From positions 1-5,130 of the forward strand of contig JAGATO010000054.1 of NCBI GenBank assembly GCA_017621195.1: a stretch of 5,130 nucleotides of DNA, read 5' to 3'. This DNA is from Bacillota bacterium. Its GTDB lineage: Bacteria; Bacillota; Clostridia; Peptostreptococcales; Anaerovoracaceae. Both the position numbers and the translations under genes were made by a program. The notes beneath the pieces are model-generated. The model was given only the letters and a program-made list of their open reading frames with translations. It had not been told where the DNA came from and did not search any database. Positions 1 through 4,535 of the stretch are shown here, piece by piece; the stretch's first letter is position 1; each line of letters opens with the position of its first letter.

Positions 1-279
1 AGGCAATATATGAGGATCGAACTGGAAATGCAGAAACAGCGCCGTCTGGGACTGGCCGAGGGGAAAGCCGAGGGAAGGGCCGAGGGAAGGATCATGGATA
101 AAATCGAACTGGTCTGTAAAAAGCTGGCCAAAGGAAAGTCGCTCCAAACCATCGCCGAAGAGTTGGAAGAAGATCCGGATGTCATCAAAGAGATCTGCCA
201 GGCGGCGGAGCCCTTTGCTCCGGACTACGACGTGGACGCTATCTATGAAGCCATGCAGCGCGCTCGTTCCGGGCAATAA
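1..279 (+). CDS. Rpn family nuclease/putative transposase, C-terminal part
   Basis: The reading frame is open from base 1 and ends with TAA at 277-279, so this is the last ~92 residues of a gene beginning outside the window. The ATG at 10 is probably internal because the frame continues upstream of it and no ribosome binding site is visible. The segment has a charged helix with a repeated A-E-G-(K/R) motif (residues EGKAEGRAEGR), then a short helical domain with ELVCKKLAKGKSLQTIAEEL followed by an acidic stretch and ICQAAEPFAPDYD. This tail is typical of Rpn-type (PD-(D/E)XK, recombination-promoting nuclease / 'PDDEXK transposase') proteins in Clostridia, where the catalytic domain lies upstream and so is not visible here. 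The family assignment rests on the tail alone. These proteins are often multicopy and are linked to recombination. It has no evident link to the lysine genes. Confidence 0.6.
   Translation, partial: RQYMRIELEMQKQRRLGLAEGKAEGRAEGRIMDKIELVCKKLAKGKSLQTIAEELEEDPDVIKEICQAAEPFAPDYDVDAIYEAMQRARSGQ
55..90 (+). repeat. Three 12-base tandem units inside the Rpn-type gene
   Basis: Units begin at 55 (GCCGAGGGGAAA), 67 (GCCGAGGGAAGG) and 79 (GCCGAGGGAAGG). The last two are identical and the first differs at two bases. They encode A-E-G-K/R repeats. The repeat is in frame (12 = 4 codons), so copy-number change would keep the gene intact. Such variable AEGR tracts are common in this family. Confidence 0.8.
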
Positions 280-353
280 AATCGAAAGGCAATTTCAGCT
301 GACGCGGAGCATCACTGCCATAATATAAATCTGTAGCATAACTTATTATAACA

Positions 354-389
354 AAAAATGGCTAAAGTCTCGCGGCTTTAGCCATTTTT
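354..389. terminator. Bidirectional intrinsic terminator between convergent genes
   Basis: A perfect 14-base-pair inverted repeat (AAAAATGGCTAAAG at 354-367, CTTTAGCCATTTTT at 376-389) encloses an 8-base loop. The A-run on the left and T-run on the right give a U-tract to either transcript. It sits 74 bases after the stop of the Rpn-type gene (+) and 35 bases beyond the stop of rluB (-), as expected for a terminator shared by convergent genes. The remaining bases of 280-424 show nothing else I can support. Confidence 0.9.
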
Positions 390-424
390 CTTCAAGGACC
401 ATTTTACAGCCCCTTTCATCGTGT

Positions 425-1129
425 TTACAGCTGTTTCAGATATTCGATCTCGCGGGGCGTCAGCTTGCGCCAGTGACCGCTCTTCAGGTGACCCAGATGC
501 AGATCGCCGATGGCGATGCGCTCCAGATCGATGACCTTGTTTCCTACGGCGGCGAACATCTTGCGCACCTGGCGGTTCTTTCCTTCATAGATCTGAATTT
601 CCACGATGGAAGAATGCTCGCCGTGCTTCAGGATTTCTACCTTGGAACGGGAGGTGACAAAGCCGCCGATATCGACGCCGCGGCGCAGCCGCTCTGCCTT
701 TTCCAGAGATAAGATGCCGTTGACGCGGGCGCGGTACGTCTTATAGACGTGGTGCTTGGGGTGAGTCAGGCGGTAGGCCAGATCGCCGTCGTTGGTCATC
801 AGCAGCATTCCCGTCGTATTGTAGTCCAGACGGCCGATGGGATAGATGCGCTCTTCGATATCGCTAACCAGATCCATGACCGTGGGACGGTCGAAATCGT
901 CGTGAGCGGTGGTAACGAACCCCTTGGGTTTATTCAGTACGATGTAGACCATTTTCTTCTCGGGGCGGATATCCTGGCCGTTGACGTTGACCACGTCGCC
1001 ATCCTGGACATCGTAGCCGGGCTGGGTCATGACACAGCCGTTGATCTTCACCTTTCCGGCCAGCGTCAGCTCGTCGGCCTTTCGTCGGGAAGCTACGCCG
1101 GACTGAGCGATATACTTGTTCAATCTCAT
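425..1129 (-). CDS. rluB: 23S rRNA pseudouridine synthase, RluB/RsuA family
   Basis: The protein has 234 residues. The N-terminal S4 RNA-binding domain (about 1-50) begins RLNKYIAQSGVASRRKADEL and continues through the G-x-V-x-I-N-G strand, as in RsuA/RluB/RluE/RluF enzymes. The catalytic pseudouridine synthase domain follows, with LNKPKG at 65-70 and the signature GRLDYNTTG at 99-107, where Asp102 is the expected catalytic aspartate. Further conserved parts are LTHPKHHVYKTYRA and EGKNRQVRKMF near the C terminus. The enzyme isomerises a uridine in 23S rRNA (U2605 in E. coli numbering if it is RluB proper) in the cytoplasm. Its length is close to Firmicute RluB and it looks complete. The start at 1129 is supported by AGAAAGGA (1137-1144, minus strand) with a 7-base spacing. 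It appears to be transcribed alone. RluB is the likeliest subfamily in Firmicutes, but RsuA-like specificity cannot be excluded from sequence alone. Confidence 0.92.
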   Translation of the reverse strand: MRLNKYIAQSGVASRRKADELTLAGKVKINGCVMTQPGYDVQDGDVVNVNGQDIRPEKKMVYIVLNKPKGFVTTAHDDFDRPTVMDLVSDIEERIYPIGRLDYNTTGMLLMTNDGDLAYRLTHPKHHVYKTYRARVNGILSLEKAERLRRGVDIGGFVTSRSKVEILKHGEHSSIVEIQIYEGKNRQVRKMFAAVGNKVIDLERIAIGDLHLGHLKSGHWRKLTPREIEYLKQL

Positions 1130-1218
1130 GTTTTGATCCTTTCTCGCGACAGTATCGCAAACAATGCAGTGCCGGTGGAACTCACCGGCGCGGAAGCGTC
1201 GGTTGCCTCCGCCCGTCC

Positions 1219-1247
1219 ATTATAGCGGAAAAACCCCGCCGTGGCAA
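1219..1247 (-). promoter_or_regulatory. Sigma-A-type promoter of rluB
   Basis: Read on the minus strand, TTGCCA (1247-1242) is followed by exactly 17 bases and then a perfect TATAAT (1224-1219). Transcription would start near 1212, leaving a leader of about 80 bases before the rluB ATG. A 7-base-pair hairpin (GCCGGTG/CACCGGC, 1171-1189) lies in that leader; I assign it no function. The promoter makes rluB independent of the kal unit upstream, which ends at its own terminator. Confidence 0.85.
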
Positions 1248-1302
1248 CCGGGAAAAGCGCACGATTCACAAAGTGCGACGAACGCCAGGACGCAGCGAGC
1301 GC

Positions 1303-1342
1303 AAAAACCACAAATGCCTCTCCGAAGAGAGGCATTTGTGGT
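1303..1342 (-). terminator. Intrinsic terminator of kal
   Basis: A perfect 16-base-pair inverted repeat (1307-1322 with 1327-1342) encloses CGAA on the plus strand, which is the very stable C(UUCG)G tetraloop in the minus-strand transcript. The A-run at 1303-1307 gives that transcript five U residues directly after the stem. It lies 50 bases past the kal stop codon and before the rluB promoter, so kal appears to be a single-gene transcript. Confidence 0.92.
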
Positions 1343-1391
1343 ATGAGTGTATGTATATGTTTTCTTACTTGTACTCAAATTCGGGAGAAAA

Positions 1392-1784
1392 TTACTTTCT
1401 CTGGCAATTCTTCGGAGTTACGCAAACACCCTTTGCTCTGCAAACGATGATGGGTTCTTCCAGGAAATCAGCAGCGGAGGGGCTGATGTCGGGGCGAGCT
1501 GCAACGACCTTCTTTGCAACGAATTCCATGGTTCTGGAGGTGTTGCCCATCTTGGTGATTTCGCCGTAAGCTTCGATGTAGTCGCCGGCATAGGTGGGAG
1601 CCAGGAATTCAACTTCATCGTATCTCAGGAACAGACCTTCGTCACCGTCAGCGATGATCAGCAGTTCGGTAGCAACGTCGCCGAACAGGTGAACCATGTG
1701 AGCGCCGTCAACCAGGCTGCCGCCGTAGTGAGCATCTTTGTGGGACATTCTCAGACGAATCGTGGAAGTGATCTTCTTTTCCAT
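1392..1784 (-). CDS. kal: 3-aminobutyryl-CoA ammonia-lyase
   Basis: The protein has 130 residues and starts MEKKITSTIRLRMSHKDAHYGG. It matches the small hot-dog-fold CoA ammonia-lyases: DAHYGGSLVDGA at 17-28, FGDVATELLI at 34-43, DGDEGLF at 46-52, EFLAPTYAGDYIE at 59-71, and a C-terminal EEPIIVCRAKGVCV strand. Kal removes ammonia from 3-aminobutyryl-CoA to give crotonyl-CoA, a late step of lysine fermentation to acetate and butyrate. The close relative beta-alanyl-CoA ammonia-lyase shares these motifs; kdd and its Kdd-derived regulator next door make Kal the better call. The start at 1784 is fixed by AAAGGAG (1793-1799, minus strand) eight bases upstream. An in-frame ATG at 1814 would place this ribosome binding site inside the gene and is rejected. 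The gene is divergent from the regulator, has its own sigma-54 promoter and terminator, and looks intact. Confidence 0.92.
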   Translation of the reverse strand: MEKKITSTIRLRMSHKDAHYGGSLVDGAHMVHLFGDVATELLIIADGDEGLFLRYDEVEFLAPTYAGDYIEAYGEITKMGNTSRTMEFVAKKVVAARPDISPSAADFLEEPIIVCRAKGVCVTPKNCQRK

Positions 1785-1808
1785 AATAAAATCTCCTTTG
1801 CTGTGTAA

Positions 1809-1820
1809 GTACATATGTAC
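1809..1820. repeat. 12-base perfect palindrome in the kal leader
   Basis: GTACATATGTAC is self-complementary and lies between the predicted kal transcription start (~1843) and its ribosome binding site. The inner CATATGTAC recurs in the kdd leader at 4431-4439, also shortly after the predicted start. It could be an operator for a second regulator, an RNA element or chance. Confidence 0.4.
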
Positions 1821-1853
1821 GAAAATTAATGATCAATTACATCAAAATTAAAT

Positions 1854-1870
1854 TGCAAAATCCGTGCCAA
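1854..1870 (-). promoter_or_regulatory. Sigma-54 promoter of kal
   Basis: The minus strand reads TTGGCACGGATTTTGCA. This fits the sigma-54 consensus TGGCACG-N4-TTGCW at every fixed position, with GG and GC in the -24/-12 arrangement. The predicted start of transcription is near 1843, giving kal a leader of about 59 bases that contains the ribosome binding site. Such a promoter needs an ATP-driven enhancer-binding activator; one is encoded divergently just 149 bases away. Confidence 0.9.
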
Positions 1871-1899
1871 TGAGATATCCTTAGATTATCCCCAAAAGC

Positions 1900-1915
1900 G
1901 AACCGATTTTGAATC
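1900..1915. promoter_or_regulatory. Degenerate activator site upstream of kal
   Basis: GAACCGATTTTGAATC has a perfect left half (GAACCG) and a right half (TGAATC) that differs at two positions from the TGGTTC arm of the palindromes upstream of kdd. It lies about 30 bases upstream of the -24 element of the kal promoter, closer than usual for a sigma-54 enhancer site. It could serve kal, autoregulation of the regulator, or neither. Confidence 0.4.
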
Positions 1916-2003
1916 ACCCTATATACAAAATTTTCGATAAAGTCAAACCATGAAAAAGGCGAATGATCAAAAATGAAAATAATTCGGACAAAACACGAAC
2001 GAT

Positions 2004-2009
2004 AGGAGG
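2004..2009 (+). promoter_or_regulatory. Ribosome binding site of the sigma-54 regulator
   Basis: A perfect AGGAGG lies eight bases before the ATG at 2018 and decides the start. No convincing sigma-A or sigma-54 promoter for this gene was found in 1871-2003: an AATAAT at 1978-1983 resembles a -10 box but has no -35 at usable spacing. Confidence 0.85.
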
Positions 2010-2017
2010 AGAGAACC

Positions 2018-4135
2018 ATGTTTGAAGATTATGGAGTCGACAGAGTCATAGAGCCGAAATATGTGCTGCCTACGTCCGCATGGCGCCTGGATAACTCCCG
2101 GGAAATCCGCCCTAACGAAATGCGGCTGGCCGTACACAAGATCCACATCGAAGGAACCAATTTCCGCCAGATCTGCGTGGAGACCAACAACGACATTGAG
2201 AAGATCAAAGAGAGGATCATGGACATCGTCTGGAAGCGGGGAAAGCTGCACAATCCCGTGACCGATACCGGCGGCGTCCTCTACGGAACGGTGGAGGAGA
2301 TCGGCACCGATTTTCACAACCCGAGGAATTTTCAGCCCGGAGATCAGCTGATCTGCAACGTGTCCATGGCCAACGTGCCCCTGTACATCAGCCGCATTAC
2401 CGCGGTGGACATGGCCTATTCCCAGATCGACGTGGAGGGATACGCCATCATCTTCCAGGAGTCGCCGCTGATTCCCAGGCCGGAGGACCTTCCCATCAAC
2501 CTGTTGCTGTTCGCTCTGGACGAGTCGGGAACGCTGTATTCCGCTTATAAGAGCGCCAGAGGAAAGAAGCGGTGTCTGGTGGTGGGGAATGGCCTTCTGA
2601 CTAACCTGCTGTTCGGCTGCGCCATCCGCAAATCGGCACCGGACGCAGAGATCGTCTGTCTCTTTGATCGGAACACCGACATCGGGATCCGAACCAGGGA
2701 CATGCTGAAGCTGATGGACCAGATCTTTACGGCGGTCCACTACGTCAACATCCTCAAACCGGTGGAATGTCTGGAACGGCTGGACGTAGGCCTGTTCGAT
2801 CTCAGCATCAACTGCGCGGATCTGTCCGGCGCGGAGACCATCAACATCCTGTCCACCAAGCCCGGCGGAACGGTGTACTTTGCCAACATGGTCAACAACT
2901 ACAACATCGCTCTGTACATCACCGAAGCCATCTCCCGCCGCATCGAGATCCGCTGTGCCGACGGCTTCGACGAGCAGTATGCGGACTTCGATATCGAGAT
3001 CCTGCGGGACATCTATCCCAGCGTCAGGGACGTGGAAGGGGGTTCCGTCTACAAGATCCAGGACAACATCGCCTATTCCCTGCGGAAGAACCGGAAAGTC
3101 CTGCGTCAGGAGCTGCAGCAGAACAGCGTGGTAGAGGACTTCATCTGCAGCAGCAAGGCCATGAGCAGCGTCATGGAGGAAATCCTGTCGGTGGCCAAGT
3201 ACGACTGCAACGTGCTGATCACCGGGGACACCGGTGTCGGTAAGGAAAAGGTGGCCTCCATCATCCAGAAGAACAGCGGCCGAAACATGCAGCCCTACGT
3301 GAAGATCAACTGCGCCTCCATCTCGGAGCAGCTGATCGAATCGGAGATGTTCGGCTACGAGAAGGGAGCGTTCACCGGGGCAAACGCCGCCGGAAAGAAG
3401 GGCTATTTCGAGATCGCGGACAACGGGATCATCTTCCTGGACGAAGTGGGCGAGCTGCCGCTGGACATGCAGGCCAAGCTGCTTCGGGTTATCCAGGACG
3501 GCGAATTCTATCGCGTCGGCGGTACGAAGCCGGTAAAGTGCAACGTCCGCATCCTGTCCGCCACCAACCGGAACCTGTTGGAAATGGTGGAAAACAAGAC
3601 GTTTCGTCAGGATCTGTACTATCGGCTCAACGTGTTTCCCATCAAGGTTCCCAATCTGAATCAGCGGCGGACGGAGATTCCGGAGCTGGTGCAGCACTTC
3701 CTGCGGAAGTACAATGACAAGTTCGGGACCTCCTGCTCCATCAGCAAGGAAGCCGTCTCCTACATGGAGGAATGCGACTGGCCGGGCAACATCCGGGAAC
3801 TGGAAAACACGGTGCAGCGCCTGATGATCAGCTCCAAGGGCGAAGTAATCACCATCTTCGATGTGATGCAGGAGCAGCACGCCGACGTGATGAACGGCGT
3901 GGATACCGATGTGGAGGGGATCATGGAACGGGAAGCCGGTATGGGCGGCGTGAACCTGGATACCATGATGGACAGCTTCGAACGGAAGATCATAGAATAC
4001 GCCTGCAGCCGCTTCGGTTCCACCAGAAAAGCGGCCAAGGCCATCGGTATCAGCCAGACTCAGCTGGTGAGGAAGAAAAAGAAATACGGGATTACCTCGG
4101 ATGAGGCGGAGGAAAAAGACGAACGTTCATTTTAA
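2018..4135 (+). CDS. Sigma-54-dependent activator with Kdd-like sensor domain
   Basis: The protein has 705 residues in three parts. (1) Residues 1 to ~345 are homologous along their length to 3,5-diaminohexanoate dehydrogenase, whose gene lies just downstream: YGVDRVIEPKYVLP against YGTHRVISPKGVLP, a 22-residue block (75-96 here, 89-110 in Kdd) with 14 identities, then SQIDVEGYAIIFQ against DQVDIKGHAILFQ. A Rossmann-like CLVVGNGLLTN lies near 187-196. (2) A complete AAA+ domain follows: Walker A GDTGVGKE 403-410, GAFTGA 450-455 (contact with sigma-54), Walker B IIFLDE 471-476, FRQDLYYRLN with Arg530 and Arg536, and WPGNIRELEN 588-597. (3) A C-terminal TyrR/Fis-like helix-turn-helix spans about 654-692 (STRKAAKAIGISQTQLVRKKKKYGI region). 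It has no receiver, PAS or GAF domain. The likely role is to activate the sigma-54 promoters of kdd and kal. The ligand, perhaps 3,5-diaminohexanoate or NAD, is inferred. No gene symbol is assigned. Confidence 0.95.
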   Translation: MFEDYGVDRVIEPKYVLPTSAWRLDNSREIRPNEMRLAVHKIHIEGTNFRQICVETNNDIEKIKERIMDIVWKRGKLHNPVTDTGGVLYGTVEEIGTDFHNPRNFQPGDQLICNVSMANVPLYISRITAVDMAYSQIDVEGYAIIFQESPLIPRPEDLPINLLLFALDESGTLYSAYKSARGKKRCLVVGNGLLTNLLFGCAIRKSAPDAEIVCLFDRNTDIGIRTRDMLKLMDQIFTAVHYVNILKPVECLERLDVGLFDLSINCADLSGAETINILSTKPGGTVYFANMVNNYNIALYITEAISRRIEIRCADGFDEQYADFDIEILRDIYPSVRDVEGGSVYKIQDNIAYSLRKNRKVLRQELQQNSVVEDFICSSKAMSSVMEEILSVAKYDCNVLITGDTGVGKEKVASIIQKNSGRNMQPYVKINCASISEQLIESEMFGYEKGAFTGANAAGKKGYFEIADNGIIFLDEVGELPLDMQAKLLRVIQDGEFYRVGGTKPVKCNVRILSATNRNLLEMVENKTFRQDLYYRLNVFPIKVPNLNQRRTEIPELVQHFLRKYNDKFGTSCSISKEAVSYMEECDWPGNIRELENTVQRLMISSKGEVITIFDVMQEQHADVMNGVDTDVEGIMEREAGMGGVNLDTMMDSFERKIIEYACSRFGSTRKAAKAIGISQTQLVRKKKKYGITSDEAEEKDERSF

Positions 4136-4168
4136 TTCTCTTTCAAAAGTGCTCAAAAAACGAACCAC

Positions 4169-4198
4169 AAAATGCGAACCGTTTTCGGTTCGCATTTT
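4169..4198 (+). terminator. Possible terminator of the regulator, overlapping an activator site
   Basis: A perfect 13-base-pair inverted repeat (AAAATGCGAACCG at 4169-4181, CGGTTCGCATTTT at 4186-4198) with a TTTT loop starts 34 bases after the stop codon of the regulator and ends in TTTTT (4195-4199). It has the form of an intrinsic terminator, but its core is also the upstream activator palindrome. The U-tract is short and partly used in the stem, so termination may be partial. Confidence 0.55.
4176..4191. promoter_or_regulatory. Upstream activator site 1 for kdd
   Basis: GAACCGTTTTCGGTTC is a perfect dyad with GAACCG and CGGTTC arms around four bases. The same dyad recurs 33 bases downstream, centre to centre (about three helical turns), so two dimers would sit on nearly the same face of the DNA. 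It ends about 180 bases upstream of the sigma-54 promoter, within the usual enhancer range. Binding by the neighbouring activator is inferred from position and symmetry. Confidence 0.75.
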
Positions 4199-4208
4199 TG
4201 AATGAAAT

Positions 4209-4224
4209 GAACCGAAAATGGTTC
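4209..4224. promoter_or_regulatory. Upstream activator site 2 for kdd
   Basis: GAACCGAAAATGGTTC has the same arms as site 1 with one base changed in the right half (TGGTTC). It ends 147 bases before the -24 element of the kdd promoter. Half-site-like GAACC (4162-4166) and GAACGG (4231-4236) flank the pair, and CTCAAAA (4152-4158) / TTTTGAG (4238-4244) form an outer inverted repeat around the whole cluster. Confidence 0.75.
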
Positions 4225-4244
4225 GAAAAAGAACGGCTTTTGAG

Positions 4245-4370
4245 AAAAACAGGAAGCCGAAAAAGGATAAAAAAATGGCTTGACAAAAATATCACGAGAA
4301 TCCCCGATGAAAACAGAAAAAATTTTCAATTATATTTGTGAAAACCGAAAATCTCACAGAGATAGCTGTT
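4245..4370. other. AT-rich spacer between activator sites and promoter
   Basis: This stretch is rich in A-tracts and holds no gene. It separates the activator sites from the sigma-54 promoter and is suited to the DNA bending or looping that sigma-54 activation requires. I saw no clear IHF-type site. A perfect TTGACA at 4280-4285 has no -10 element at proper spacing. Confidence 0.5.
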
Positions 4371-4387
4371 TTGGCACATAACTTGCG
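4371..4387 (+). promoter_or_regulatory. Sigma-54 promoter of kdd
   Basis: TTGGCACATAACTTGCG contains TGGCAC (4372-4377), five bases, then TTGC (4383-4386), which is the sigma-54 -24/-12 pattern with correct spacing. The predicted start of transcription is near 4398, giving an untranslated leader of about 138 bases before kdd. The core elements TGGCAC and TTGC are identical to those of the kal promoter on the other strand. Confidence 0.92.
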
Positions 4388-4397
4388 CTATAAGAAA

Positions 4398-4535
4398 ATA
4401 GCAAATACTGAAATTGTGTTTGCGCGTTTCCATATGTACCTGCCTCTAACGGCTGGCTTTCTTCGGCCACGGAGTGCAATGCATAAAACTTATTCAAAAC
4501 GTTTTTTGAAACGAAATTTAAGGAGGATGAATCAC
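4398..4535 (+). other. Predicted 5' untranslated leader of kdd
   Basis: This is the region from the predicted sigma-54 start to the ATG. It contains CATATGTAC (4431-4439), a 9-mer also present in the kal leader, a weak TGGC/GCCA stem-loop possibility near 4455-4470, and the ribosome binding site AAGGAGG (4520-4526), nine bases before the start codon. I recognise no riboswitch or attenuator. Confidence 0.55.

Noticed and set aside
1171..1189. GCCGGTG/CACCGGC hairpin in the rluB leader as an attenuator or riboswitch
   Set aside because: The stem is seven base pairs with no following U-tract and no recognisable conserved aptamer, so no function can be supported.
749..1225. A 158-codon plus-strand frame opposite rluB
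   Set aside because: It is the complement of the rluB catalytic and S4 domains, without a ribosome binding site or recognisable motifs.
1347..1808. A 153-codon plus-strand frame opposite kal
   Set aside because: It mirrors kal in antisense, and the minus-strand protein has clear family motifs and a ribosome binding site at its start.
1785..1814. Upstream in-frame ATG at 1814 as the kal start
   Set aside because: It would add ten residues encoded by the AAAGGAG ribosome binding site, and homologous enzymes begin near the ATG at 1784.
1967..3880. A 637-codon open frame on the minus strand opposite the regulator
   Set aside because: Its residues are low-complexity shadow composition (rich in H, D, V, L and Q) and match no family I know. 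The plus strand there encodes a protein with every AAA+ motif in order. The long frame is a product of codon bias.
4280..4285. TTGACA as a sigma-A -35 box for kdd
   Set aside because: No -10 hexamer lies 16-18 bases downstream, and a far better sigma-54 promoter is present at 4371-4387.
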